Program-made: the position numbers and the translations under genes
Notes under the pieces: model-generated
The model's database searches: none
What the model was told of the DNA's origin: nothing
The model's input: the letters and a program-made list of their open reading frames with translations, nothing else
Source of the DNA: Paraburkholderia sediminicola
Lineage (GTDB): Bacteria > Pseudomonadota > Gammaproteobacteria > Burkholderiales > Burkholderiaceae
NCBI RefSeq assembly: GCF_902859805.1
Contig: NZ_CADIKC010000005.1
Location: forward strand, 124,001-188,000
Direction: 5' to 3'
DNA: 64,000 bases
In this document: positions 55,115 to 63,964 of the stretch, in pieces
Numbering within the stretch: position 1 is the first letter of the stretch
Layout of the letters: every line of letters starts with the position of its first letter

Positions 55115-55457
55115 ACGTTTAAAGCGGCATGTTTTCTGGTCGACCCGGCGCGCGGTAAGTCTGTAGAGGATAGTGAAAGTTCCTTCGTAGCATCGCGCGC
55201 TAATTCCCGGTTTACGTTGAAGTTTTCCGGTTACTCACAGGTCCTGTGGATAACTCTGTTGAGAACTTCGCGGTTTTTGCCGTAGATGCCCATCCCGTGG
55301 GCATCCTGTCAGATTGAGTTCACTCCGGTCATGGGAAAAAGTCCAATCGAATCAATGCCTTTTGGATGCATGCTTCCGCGTGCCTTTCAGATGTTTCAAA
55401 ATCTATCCGGAACGCGTACGTGTGCATAAGTCAAGTCTTGACAGCCGATTTTTCGCC
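55115..55457. other. 343-nt intergenic region with hairpin and DnaA box
   Basis: No gene is supported. A stem GATGCCCA / TGGGCATC lies at 55285-55305, without a T run. A perfect DnaA box TGTGGATAA (complement of TTATCCACA) lies at 55245-55253. The 3' end of the comM remnant follows on the minus strand. Confidence 0.4.
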
Positions 55458-56057
55458 TTATACGGACCCAAAAGCCCGGCGATACTGGACGGCTTCACCG
55501 ACTTGCGCGGCGCTCGGCATGGCGGTGCCGGCGAGGTCGGCGATGGTCCGCGCCACCTTCAGAACTCTGTAGTAAGCACGCGCCGACCAGCCGAAGCGCT
55601 CACCGGCCTGGCGCAGCAAAGCTTCACCTTCTGCGTCGGGGCGGCAGACCTCGTCCACTTCCCGTCCGCCCAGTTCACGATTGGTTTTGCCTTGCCGGGT
55701 CAGTTGCCGTTCACGGGCGGCATTCACCCGTAGGGCGATCGCCGCACTGGATTCACCGATGGTGCTGGAACGCGCCGACAACTCAGCTGGCGTGAGCGCA
55801 GGGATTTCGAGCTGGATGTCGATCCGGTCGAGCAGCGGCCCGGACAGCTTGCGCAGGTAACGCGCCGCGATCTCCGGCGTGCAGCGGCAGCGACCATTGG
55901 GGTCGCCGCGCCATCCGCAGGGGCAGGGGTTCATCGCGGCGATCAGCTGGCAGGCTGCTGGAAAATCCGCTTGCAACGCAGCGCGCGAGATGGTGATGCG
56001 CCCGGCTTCGAGAGGTTCGCGCAGGGTCTCCAGCACATGGCGGTCGAATTCCGGCAT
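55458..56057 (-). pseudogene. comM: comM (YifB) C-terminal fragment, disrupted
   Basis: About 199 codons of the C-terminal half of the Mg-chelatase-like AAA ATPase ComM, a branch-migration factor for natural transformation. Conserved parts: PEFDRHVLETLREPLEAGRI, QLIAAMNPCPCGWRGDP with RCRCTPE, LRKLSGPLLDRIDIQLEIP and RVLKVARTIADLAG. Homology stops exactly before PEFDR, at the Walker B region (normally FLDELPEF). The N-terminal half is absent from the window; foreign DNA with recombinase genes starts at about 56057. A fused reading frame continues 47 codons into the island (to 56198), with a fortuitous start. Confidence 0.9.
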
Positions 56058-56143
56058 TAGGTTCCCGTTTCTGTCTGTATGTTTTAATGTGTGGAAGGCT
56101 CTGGCAAGTTTGCTTTTATTCGTTACCGACACAAGGTATCTAA

Positions 56144-57301
56144 ATGAATACAAACAATGTGCGAGCGATCCACATAAGTCCATCGGCACTCGGGACATGG
56201 AACTCCATTGCGCAGTTCGTTGGGTTGACTCCTGCTGCGGATATGAGTCCTCGTTATCAAACGTTACCCAGTGTGGCCCTCATTGTGAACTCAGACGATG
56301 GCTTACCGCTGTGGGCGCCAACCTTGTTTCTGGCCCGAAGTGCGACACGAAGCCGCGGGGTCACCGGCGACACTTGCCGGACCTATGCCGAATGTCTGAT
56401 CGACTGGATTCGGTTCACCACCACCGCCGGCAGTACGCTGGAGCGCGTCAATGAGGAACTCCTCCAGCGATACCGCGCAGAGCTTCGCCATGAGCGTGCT
56501 GGTCCCCGATATAAGACGTCGTCGGCCACCGCAAACCTCCGCGTTACTGTGGCCTCGATATTCCACCTATGGTGCCAAAGCCACGGCTTCCCGTCTCCGT
56601 TGGGTGCATTTCTTTTGGAGCGAGAGAAGGATGAGCGTCGAAGACCACTTATGCCTGGCGTCCTTCACCGGCATCCGCGTTTGCTCAACACGGATGAAAT
56701 CAAGGGGTTATTTCAGTTCGCGCGGATGCCCTATAAGCTGGCCTTTCGGTGGGGCCTGACGACGGGGATGCGCCGGTTTGAGGTAGCTATGCTGCCGCGC
56801 TCGCTGCTTCCCACACCAGAACAATTGGAGCAGCTGGACGGTGAGTTCGCGTCGGTCGTAATTAGGCGAAAAGGCGGCAGGGAACTCGCGATTTATCCGC
56901 CAAAATCCCTGGTCGAAGAGACCAATTGGTACATCATGACTGATCGGATATCGCCTTTCGAAAAGTTCGACGATTACGTTTTTATAAATCGATCTCGATT
57001 TCCTGTGTCACGCCAGGCACTGACGAATGAATTCCGTCGTTGCGCTGATTTGATAGGAAGTGCTGCGACACTGCATCATCTGCGTCATACGTTCGCGGTG
57101 CACGTATTGAGGTACCTCGATAGTGCAAGAAAAGGGGAAATCGGAGTTGCAAAGAATTCACTGAAGGTACTTCAGGTCCTTCTCGGGCACGCACACGTCG
57201 AAACGACCGAGATCTACCTACGCGCGGCGGAAGTCACAGGGCGCGATGCAATGGCCGCATTAGAGAGCCTTTACAGGACTTCCCATGAAACTGACGCGTG
57301 A
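56144..57301 (+). CDS. tyrosine recombinase 1 (TnpA-like)
   Basis: 385 aa site-specific recombinase. An N-terminal SAM-like core-binding domain (GDTCRTYAECLIDWIRFTTT onward, residues 75-160) precedes the catalytic domain. All catalytic residues are visible: R210 (LTTGMRRFEV), K243 (IRRKGGRE), H311-R314 (LHHLRHTFA), H349 (LLGHAHVETT) and nucleophile Y358 (EIYLR). Start after ACAAGGTATC. Overlaps the next gene by 17 nt, so the recombinases are translated together. Comparable in size to Tn554 TnpA (about 360 aa). Confidence 0.92.
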   Translation: MNTNNVRAIHISPSALGTWNSIAQFVGLTPAADMSPRYQTLPSVALIVNSDDGLPLWAPTLFLARSATRSRGVTGDTCRTYAECLIDWIRFTTTAGSTLERVNEELLQRYRAELRHERAGPRYKTSSATANLRVTVASIFHLWCQSHGFPSPLGAFLLEREKDERRRPLMPGVLHRHPRLLNTDEIKGLFQFARMPYKLAFRWGLTTGMRRFEVAMLPRSLLPTPEQLEQLDGEFASVVIRRKGGRELAIYPPKSLVEETNWYIMTDRISPFEKFDDYVFINRSRFPVSRQALTNEFRRCADLIGSAATLHHLRHTFAVHVLRYLDSARKGEIGVAKNSLKVLQVLLGHAHVETTEIYLRAAEVTGRDAMAALESLYRTSHETDA

Positions 57302-58967
57302 ACGATCGGCTTTAGTCCATCGACTGGTGGATGAAGGTGGTCATCTCGTCGCAACATTGGATTTATCTGCGCTCGAAGTTTCGCCCGTGATCGCCGCAGC
57401 GTTGTTGCGAGCCCACGACGCAGAATACGGACACACGGCAATCGAAACTCAGAAGCAGGTATTCCGCTGCATTCGAAAGCTTATTCTATGCTTGCAGCAA
57501 TCAAAAATTGCTTTTCAGCTGCCTCTTCCTTCATCGATCGCCAATATGTTTCACGATTGGCTCGAAGCGTCCCATTTAGTCGGTAGCACCGCTCAGAGTC
57601 ACCAGAATACTGTCTTCACGATTCTACGCTGGTGCCGGCGCAATACCCCTGAAGTTATCTCGGATCATTCGTTTATCGGAGGGCATGGATTTGCAAGGAA
57701 TGAGCCTGAAAAAAGGAAAGGTGTTGATGAAGATTCGGTCAAGCTTATACTTGCTCACTGCTATGACGAAATTGAAAAAATAGAAGCGAGGTTTGAGTTT
57801 GGGAGGCGCTTGGTTGAGGGGAGTTATGCGGAGAGCGAGGAAAACAATTTTCTGTCTCGCACATTGATCGATTTGCTCAGAATCGGGAAGGGGCGCATTC
57901 CGAATCAGCATATTATTGTGAACTCAAAACTCTCTCTTTCCCGAAGAGTGGCTGCGTGCGGAGGATTGCAATATGCTCGGTCTCTGGTGTATTTGACGAC
58001 CGGAGATGCTTTTCCGTTCTATATGGCAGTCGTTACGCAAACGGGTGGCAATCCTATGGCAATTCGATTGTTAGAGTTGAACTGTATAAAGCCGCATCCG
58101 CTAAGAAGCGATCTCGAATTTTTATGCTGGGATAAAGAGCGAGCGAAATCTGAGCAACGTCAGGACTATCCGGTCGGTAAGAAATGGTCGGCCCCCAATA
58201 TTGTTCGCCGACTGCTTAAGTTAAATGAAAGCGTTCGGCTGGACGCGCGATCGAGCATGAGAAGCAAGGTATTTTTGGCTCGGGGCTTAAGGCGGGATGA
58301 GCCGGAGGTACCCTCGGTGCAATCATTTCATAATTATCTGGCGGCCTTCATTGATAGATATAAGATTCAGGAATTCGATTTTGAAGACATGAGAACTACT
58401 GTGGCCAGGGTTCTTCATAAGGATTCTCATGACATCGAGATCCCTAAAAAACGTTTGAATCACAAAAATGTGAAAACGACGTCCAGGTATACGTCAATTG
58501 AAGAGTTTCCGTTGCAGTGGCATGACAAAATTACTGAGTTTCAGGGGATTTTGATAAGTCAGGGGAGTGTTGAAGGTGTGTCCAAACGGAATGGTGGTTA
58601 TGAAGGGATTGCCAAAAAACCTGCCGAAACTGTATTCGGTTTCGGTTGTCGTGATCCCTTTGCTGGAGCCGATGGTATTACGCCAAAAGGGACGCGTTGC
58701 ACTAATTTTACTGGGTGCAGCACGTGTATTGGGAGCGTAATTCCTCTTGATGATCCGCGTGTTATATCGAGAATCCTTGCTGCAAGGGTAGCATTGGAAG
58801 CGGCACAGCAAGATGCGCTTGTACATGGATGGTCAAGTCGATTTGAGGCCGTCTATGGCGATACGCTTTCAATTATCAATACAACTATCTTGCCTTCCGT
58901 GTCTCCTGTGGTCATGGAGAAGGCAAGGAAACTTATGAATGTCAGCAGTATCCCTGTTCTCGAATAG
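57285..58967 (+). CDS. tyrosine recombinase 2, divergent active site
   Basis: 560 aa protein of the tyrosine recombinase superfamily. The last catalytic boxes are clear: R370 (FEDMRTTVARV), H393 (LNHKNVKTTSRYTS) and Y402. Box I reads TQTGGNPMAIRLLEL, with Asn256 where the first Arg is expected and R261 displaced; the His of HxxR is replaced by Glu367. It may be a weakly active or architectural partner. A C-terminal extension has cysteines C455, C472, C478 and C481 (CTNFTGCSTC), a possible zinc site. GC is low (many AT-rich codons). Overlaps recombinase 1 by 17 nt. Confidence 0.85.
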   Translation: MKLTRERSALVHRLVDEGGHLVATLDLSALEVSPVIAAALLRAHDAEYGHTAIETQKQVFRCIRKLILCLQQSKIAFQLPLPSSIANMFHDWLEASHLVGSTAQSHQNTVFTILRWCRRNTPEVISDHSFIGGHGFARNEPEKRKGVDEDSVKLILAHCYDEIEKIEARFEFGRRLVEGSYAESEENNFLSRTLIDLLRIGKGRIPNQHIIVNSKLSLSRRVAACGGLQYARSLVYLTTGDAFPFYMAVVTQTGGNPMAIRLLELNCIKPHPLRSDLEFLCWDKERAKSEQRQDYPVGKKWSAPNIVRRLLKLNESVRLDARSSMRSKVFLARGLRRDEPEVPSVQSFHNYLAAFIDRYKIQEFDFEDMRTTVARVLHKDSHDIEIPKKRLNHKNVKTTSRYTSIEEFPLQWHDKITEFQGILISQGSVEGVSKRNGGYEGIAKKPAETVFGFGCRDPFAGADGITPKGTRCTNFTGCSTCIGSVIPLDDPRVISRILAARVALEAAQQDALVHGWSSRFEAVYGDTLSIINTTILPSVSPVVMEKARKLMNVSSIPVLE

Positions 58968-58980
58968 ATTGGAGGGATAT

Positions 58981-60774
58981 ATGGGATCAAGTGGACGAAA
59001 TGTAACGCACCTCGAACATGTTCCGTTACTGGAAGACAAGGACCTTGCCATTCGATGGGATACCTTGATCCCATCTGGAAAGGGCACACGACATCAGCGA
59101 CATGTCCTGATGAAATCGACCAAGCAGCTATTCCAGCTAATGTACGGGGCGTCAAACATTAGAGGGAAGCACTACGGCGAAACAACGAAGCTTCAGGGGT
59201 TCGGTAACCTGCGCGTGCTGGCGAGATGGATGGTGAGAAACTCGATATGGCGCTTCTCCGATATCTCACAGAAGGATATTGTTAAGTTTATTGCGAGCCG
59301 CCGTCCAAGAAAGGACGCATTGTCAGAGCGCACAGTCGCAAGCTGGATATCGAAATTTCAGCTTATGTTTGATTTGGCAGGGAAGTACGATTTTTCGCTC
59401 ACGGTGGATATTCGGACGATAGATGATCAAATATACGAAAAGGTTCGGGGGCGCCCCGCTCGGCCATGGAAATCTCTTGACGCCAATATCACGATTGCAC
59501 TTATCAGAGATGCACTTCAGTGGATTCAAGACTTTGCGCCGTTTTTTGAGAGTGTCGCGGAGGAGTCATGGCTCCGTAGCAGGCGCACGATTGGCCTCAG
59601 TAAAAAAAAGCGCAGTGTTGTGTCAGATAAATTCTATAAGCAAATATTCGAAAGGCCAGAGTATCAAAAGTTGGCAGAGTCACTCGATTTTTCTGGACCT
59701 GTTTATAAAACAATCTCTGTAGGACTGTCGGTTATGGAGGGTGCTTGTGCTTTTTTATTGCTGGTACTGGTCGGTTTGCGAGTGAGTGAATTGCTATCCT
59801 TGAATAAGGATTGCTTGATATTTGAAGAGGTGGAAGGTAAATCAGGCCTTGGATATATCAAAGGGGTCGCAGCCAAGAAGCAGGGGCGTGCGAGGCGCTG
59901 GGTAGCCGGGCCCCCGGTTCAGGAAGTAATTAATTTCCTTCTGCGCCTTACGAGACATACCCGGTCGCCACGCATTAAAAGTCAAGCGCTGTTGCTGAGT
60001 CGATCGAAAGGCTCACCGCTGTTCTGGATCGGATCAGCTCCGACTCGGTGGGGTTCCGTGACCTTGAGCAATCGAGTGAAATTATTCGCATGTAGTGGTA
60101 TGAGAAAGGGAGGCGCAAAGGTTAGCCATTTGCACCCACATATGCTGCGAAAGACGTTTGCGCAGCTCGCTGTTTTACGAGACAAAAGTAGATTGGAACC
60201 CGTTGCTGCGCAGTTGGGGCACGTCTACCAATCGTTTACCGATAATCGATACATCGGAATTGATCATGACTTGGCGACCCTTCTTGCAGAAGAGGATAGA
60301 AGAGAATTAGCTAGCGGACTCGAAGTATTACTGACTTCTACGGCTGTTGGGGGAAAAGGAGCTGCGGCTTTGAGCGCGGTTCGAGAGCAAGCTGCGAAAT
60401 TTCGAGGTAAAAAGACGCTCCGTGCATTTATCGAAAAGCTGATTGACAGAGGCGTTTTACTGGGCCCCTGTCATTGGGGTTTTTGCGTTTACTCACGTAG
60501 TCACTCCGCGTGCGATGGAAGCGACACCGGCCCGAATCCAGTAAACCGGGCACCAGATGTCTGTGCCACATGCGTCAACTTGGCCGTGACCGAAAAACAT
60601 ATTTCTTGGTGGAACGAACGCGCTCGTGATCAGGAACTGTTCTTGGAGCGCCCTCGTCTTCCTGTGCAGACACGTTTAGTTGTCGAGGAGAAGCTAAAAA
60701 AATCTCGCTCAGTGCTTGCTGGTTTGGTTAAGGCGAGCGCCGGCGTTGCATCTACCAGTCCCGAGAAAATCTAG
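58981..60774 (+). CDS. tyrosine recombinase 3 (TnpB-like)
   Basis: 597 aa. Start at MGSSGRNVTHLEH, chosen because of the strong ribosome-binding site GGAGGGATAT just before it; an ATG at 58939 would overlap recombinase 2. Catalytic residues R267 (LVGLRVSELL), K300, H387-R390 (LHPHMLRKTFA), H413 (QLGHVYQSF) and Y424 (DNRYIGI) are all present. A C-terminal cysteine cluster follows (C497, C502, C511, C528, C531; CHWGFC ... CATC), a possible zinc-binding region. Similar in size to Tn554 TnpB (about 630 aa). Confidence 0.9.
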   Translation: MGSSGRNVTHLEHVPLLEDKDLAIRWDTLIPSGKGTRHQRHVLMKSTKQLFQLMYGASNIRGKHYGETTKLQGFGNLRVLARWMVRNSIWRFSDISQKDIVKFIASRRPRKDALSERTVASWISKFQLMFDLAGKYDFSLTVDIRTIDDQIYEKVRGRPARPWKSLDANITIALIRDALQWIQDFAPFFESVAEESWLRSRRTIGLSKKKRSVVSDKFYKQIFERPEYQKLAESLDFSGPVYKTISVGLSVMEGACAFLLLVLVGLRVSELLSLNKDCLIFEEVEGKSGLGYIKGVAAKKQGRARRWVAGPPVQEVINFLLRLTRHTRSPRIKSQALLLSRSKGSPLFWIGSAPTRWGSVTLSNRVKLFACSGMRKGGAKVSHLHPHMLRKTFAQLAVLRDKSRLEPVAAQLGHVYQSFTDNRYIGIDHDLATLLAEEDRRELASGLEVLLTSTAVGGKGAAALSAVREQAAKFRGKKTLRAFIEKLIDRGVLLGPCHWGFCVYSRSHSACDGSDTGPNPVNRAPDVCATCVNLAVTEKHISWWNERARDQELFLERPRLPVQTRLVVEEKLKKSRSVLAGLVKASAGVASTSPEKI

Positions 60775-60782
60775 AGAATATT

Positions 60783-61025
60783 ATGAACGAACAGTGCTCT
60801 CAAAACTCAAGTGATACCTTGGACGTACGTGAGCGAGTGCAGGCAGCTATATTGTTTCTGCGCGAGAACAATGGGCTCAAAGCCATAACGGTATCAGCGG
60901 TTTGTCGTGCTGCGGGCGTGAGTCGATCCAGTTTATATCAACGCCATCGCGACATTGTTGACGAGATTTCGCAGTGCACGAGGCCTGCCCCGGCGGAAAG
61001 TGCATCGAGACTGGATCATGAATGA
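60783..61025 (+). pseudogene. truncated first copy of the TnpC-like gene
   Basis: 80 codons beginning MNEQCSQNSSDTLDVRERVQ, nearly identical to the N-terminal half of the next gene. It contains the helix-turn-helix TVSAVCRAAGVSRSSLYQRHRDIVDE but lacks the C-terminal coiled coil and runs out of frame at ESASRLDHE. It arose from a tandem duplication with a 235-bp step, which is not a multiple of three. It lies 8 nt after recombinase 3. It could still make a short DNA-binding protein. Confidence 0.75.
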
Positions 61026-61252
61026 ACGGCGCTCTCAAAACTCAAGTGATACCTTGAACGTACGTGAGCGAGTGCAGGCAGCTATATTGTTTCTGCGCGA
61101 GAACAATGGGCTTAAAGCCGTAACGGTATCAGCGGTTTGTCGTGCTGCGGGTGTGAGTCGGGCCAGTTTATATCAACACCATCGCGACATTGTTGACGAG
61201 ATTTCGCAGTCCGCGAGGACTGCCCCGGCAGAAAGCGCATCGGAAACTGGAG
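60783..61252 (+). repeat. 235-bp tandem duplication
   Basis: Copy 1 at 60783-61017 and copy 2 from 61018 to about 61252. They differ at scattered positions (for example CAGTGC against CGGCGC near the start), so the event is not brand new. Both begin at an ATG. The copies diverge just after GCATCG at their 3' ends. Confidence 0.85.
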
Positions 61253-61452
61253 GCTCTCGGCGTGTTAAAGGCATAGATCAGCATGTGAGCGAACTTCAGC
61301 ATCGCCTGCGTGAGTCGGAAGCAAGATACCGGGCGGTGCTATACGTCTGTCTTGAGCAGCAGGCCGAACTCGTCGCACTACGACAAGAACTGGAGAGTCA
61401 ACTTGCGTCTCGAATGCCTGGCGCTCGAACCCGGACAATGAAGCGGAAGTAA
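61018..61452 (+). CDS. TnpC-like helix-turn-helix protein
   Basis: 144 aa, the full-length copy. The N-terminal half has a TetR-like helix-turn-helix (LKAVTVSAVCRAAGVSRASLYQHHRDIVDEI). The C-terminal half is a coiled coil (VSELQHRLRESEARYRAVLY ... QQAELVALRQELESQLASRM). This layout is that of the TnpC/DUF6262 proteins encoded with Tn554-type recombinases, which influence orientation or efficiency of transposition. Starts in the overlap of the truncated first copy (ATGAATGA). Confidence 0.8.
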   Translation: MNERRSQNSSDTLNVRERVQAAILFLRENNGLKAVTVSAVCRAAGVSRASLYQHHRDIVDEISQSARTAPAESASETGGSRRVKGIDQHVSELQHRLRESEARYRAVLYVCLEQQAELVALRQELESQLASRMPGARTRTMKRK

Positions 61453-61876
61453 AAGATGCTTGTGAGGACATCAATTCGTTTTCGGGGCGCGCCGACGTAC
61501 AGGTTTGCACGCCGCCTGGGGGGCGAGAACACTGCAACTGTCGATGTACGCATAGACCCAGCCGCAAGATCTGTGCGCCGCTGTTGCTAACGTGGTTCGC
61601 CAGTGTGTGGGTCATCCGGTATTGCCGGATTCGTGTTGCTGTCGTTTGCCGACAGATCGATCTTCCTCGAACGCCCTCTTGCGTGGAATCCGAGTCGCGG
61701 CTCCGCGCGCTATCCCGCGTCAAGGCGAAGAGCGGGGAAGCCACCTGATGAACGGCCGCACTACCTCCAGACGATTGCTCGACCGATCTGCGAATCGCGG
61801 CACGCGTTGAAAAATTGCAATTGTTAAAAAGATATCCGCATATACTGCTACTAGATAACGTGACGGGCAGAGGTAG
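61453..61876. other. 424-nt gap in the island
   Basis: No well supported gene. A 44-codon frame opens at 61455 (MLVRTSIRFRGAPTYRF) but has no ribosome-binding site. Upstream of the AbiEi-like gene the DNA becomes AT-rich, with palindrome AATTGCAATT at 61813-61822 and TATACT close behind, a likely promoter and possible self-regulation site. Confidence 0.35.
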
Positions 61877-62605
61877 ATGAGTAACAGGACGGTCCAGCAG
61901 TTGCTCCGGGGATGCCAGCGCGGCCACCCTATCAACTCCGCCATGCTCAAAGAAATGGGGATAAGCAACGCCCTTGCTGCCTATATGGTCAGGGCCGGCT
62001 GGCTACGGCGCCTTTCGCAGGGCGTCTATCTTTTGACCGGCGACGCTCCCTCCCTGGACGGTGCGATCACTTATCTGACCCGGTGCATACCAGGCCTTCA
62101 TGTGGGCGGCAAGACAGCTCTTTCCTGGCAGGGTGTCCGCCACAACATCGCATTCCGGGAAAAGGTTGTGTTATGGGGGCGGAGATCGCATCGCATTCCT
62201 GCTTGGGTAGATGACTTGATGAGCTATTCGTACCAGACCACCGATCTATTCGACGGCAACCTACCCTACGATACGGGACTTAGACCCCTGCCGGCAAGGT
62301 CTCCGGAAGTGTTGGTCTCAGTGCCTGAGCGTGCCATCCTTGAACTGGCTAGCGACGTCGGGAAAGGGCAGTCAATGGAGGAAGCGAGCAACCTTTTAGT
62401 CGGTTTGCGTAACCTCCGCTCCGACGTGCTGGACGAATTTTTGAGGCACTGCAAACGGGTAAAGGTTGTCAGGCTTGTGCGTGATTTCGGGCGCGAAGCC
62501 GATTTTGCGTGGGCACGCGACCTCCAGAAGCACGTAGACCGTCTTGGCGCTGGGAAGCGATGGTCGAACAAGACAAAGAACGGCCGTTTGACACTTAAAC
62601 CATAG
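61877..62605 (+). CDS. AbiEi-type antitoxin-like protein
   Basis: 242 aa. The N-terminal winged helix (INSAMLKEMGISNALAAYMVRAGWLRRLSQGVYLLTGD) is the AbiEi N-terminal domain, followed by LHVGGKTALSWQGVRHNIAF and a C-terminal part (VSVPERAILELASDVGKGQSMEEASNLL ... LRHCKRVKVVRLVRDFGREAD) as in type IV antitoxins. These repress their own promoter and neutralise an AbiEii nucleotidyltransferase toxin. No AbiEii gene follows within 360 nt. Ribosome-binding AGAGGTAG precedes the ATG. Orphan antitoxin or regulator on the island. Confidence 0.82.
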   Translation: MSNRTVQQLLRGCQRGHPINSAMLKEMGISNALAAYMVRAGWLRRLSQGVYLLTGDAPSLDGAITYLTRCIPGLHVGGKTALSWQGVRHNIAFREKVVLWGRRSHRIPAWVDDLMSYSYQTTDLFDGNLPYDTGLRPLPARSPEVLVSVPERAILELASDVGKGQSMEEASNLLVGLRNLRSDVLDEFLRHCKRVKVVRLVRDFGREADFAWARDLQKHVDRLGAGKRWSNKTKNGRLTLKP

Positions 62606-62972
62606 GTGCCAGCGAGATTCCGTGCGCTCAACCGCCCGTCGTAGCAGCGAACCATGACTGGCGCCCCATCGTCCCTATACTTGCTTGTACTCGCATGGTC
62701 TGGATTCGACGGCGTCAACCGCTGGGATCGGTTGCGGTACTGCGCTTTCAAGATGTTCTTCCAAGTTACCCCCTCGGTCTTGGATGGAGATTGGGACGCG
62801 GACCTTGCGGCCTGCAAATTCTGAATCGCTAATACAGGAAATGCACCCAGTCAAATTGCGACTTGTCCGCACGGATCGCTGTAATCACCAACAGGCTAAC
62901 GCAATAAAGACTCAAGAATGGATTTTGACCTGCCGTAAACCATAGGGATTGGTTTTTTCGGTGAGATAGGCG
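62606..62972. other. 367-nt gap after the AbiEi-like gene
   Basis: Where a toxin gene would be expected, no frame with AbiEii features is open in either direction; short frames are broken by stops. The AT content rises near 62880-62950, just before the next gene. I see nothing else. Confidence 0.4.
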
Positions 62973-63749
62973 ATGAGTACAAAAGAAGCCGTAGAGGCCC
63001 GCTACGCTGAGATATGCGACGCTTTGGGGATTGCCAGTAGGCCAACCCTAAAGCTCGTTCCGGAGTTAGAGCAGTTTTCGCGCCGATTAGCCGGTGTGTA
63101 TGTGGCACGGCATCATACACTTACGCTACCGGCGAGCGACGAGCCGAACGACTTTGTCATCGTGCACGAGCTTTGCCATTCTGTGGCAGCTCGGACAATC
63201 GGCTACAGAGGGTCTCATGGGGCGCCCTACCTAGCTCTATTGCATCTTGCCTGTCTCCATTATTTCCCAAGCTATAACGGCACAATCATTGAGCTTACGG
63301 TTAGCGGAGAGTGGCCATTGCTCGTTCCGCGACGCTGGCGTGAAAGGGAGATTGAAGCTGCAAGACAAGTTGCTAACTTAGTGCAGACTGAGTGTGAAGG
63401 CGCTGAGCGTCCGTCGATCGAGTCGTTGGCAGAGCGTGTAAAACATTACTTCCCTGAGCGAGTGGACGGGCATATGTCGATGCTTGGTCGATGGCGAGAT
63501 CGCGCGATGACGCAAAAGGGAGTATGGATGGGCTATTGGTGCGTCTTTGCTACCGCTTTGACGTTGATCCTGACCTACTGCGCGCGCTGGTTGCCGTCAG
63601 CTTCATTTCGTGGCGAACTGATTGTACGGGTGAGTTGCTTTTGGGCGGGTAGTGTCACCTGCGTATTGATGATATCCGCAGTACAAAACCTGCTGAACAA
63701 GGTTGGCGATGCTAAACGGCGTTTGAGGGGGATATTCAAAAGATCCTGA
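62973..63749 (+). CDS. putative HExxH metalloprotease with C-terminal membrane anchor
   Basis: 258 aa, family not recognised. The motif VIVHELCHSVAARTIGYRGSH (HELCH near residue 66, HG about 15 residues later) has the look of small zinc peptidases of the HExxH...HG type. Residues 180-240 hold two hydrophobic segments (GYWCVFATALTLILTYCARWL and VRVSCFWAGSVTCVLMISAV), so the domain is likely anchored on the cytoplasmic side. A basic tail (DAKRRLRGIFKRS) ends it. Start has only a weak ribosome-binding site. Lies alone as island cargo. Confidence 0.6.
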   Translation: MSTKEAVEARYAEICDALGIASRPTLKLVPELEQFSRRLAGVYVARHHTLTLPASDEPNDFVIVHELCHSVAARTIGYRGSHGAPYLALLHLACLHYFPSYNGTIIELTVSGEWPLLVPRRWREREIEAARQVANLVQTECEGAERPSIESLAERVKHYFPERVDGHMSMLGRWRDRAMTQKGVWMGYWCVFATALTLILTYCARWLPSASFRGELIVRVSCFWAGSVTCVLMISAVQNLLNKVGDAKRRLRGIFKRS

Positions 63750-63964
63750 TTCCGACGTTGACTGTAGGCCGCGGTTTATTTGGTGGCACAAATCACTGCT
63801 GTCGGCGGTGAAGGGATGGGCTTCAGCGGCTACCGGGGATGAATCTGCGGAAGGCGCTTGGTGACGCCCACAACTCCCTTCCAACGTTGCATGCCGTGAT
63901 GAACGCCGCTGCTGGGTCTCGCAGAGCCGCCTTAGCTGCAAAAAGGCTTGGCGGGTAGGGTGCG

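Noticed and set aside
57285..58967. Recombinase 2 as a non-recombinase hypothetical protein
   Set aside because: The NHKNVKTTSRYTS block with His and Tyr, preceded by MRTTVARV, is a clear tyrosine recombinase end despite the altered box I.
63839..63958. 39-codon frame MNLRKALGDAHNSLPTLHAV
   Set aside because: Competing open frames overlap it and there is no supporting signal.
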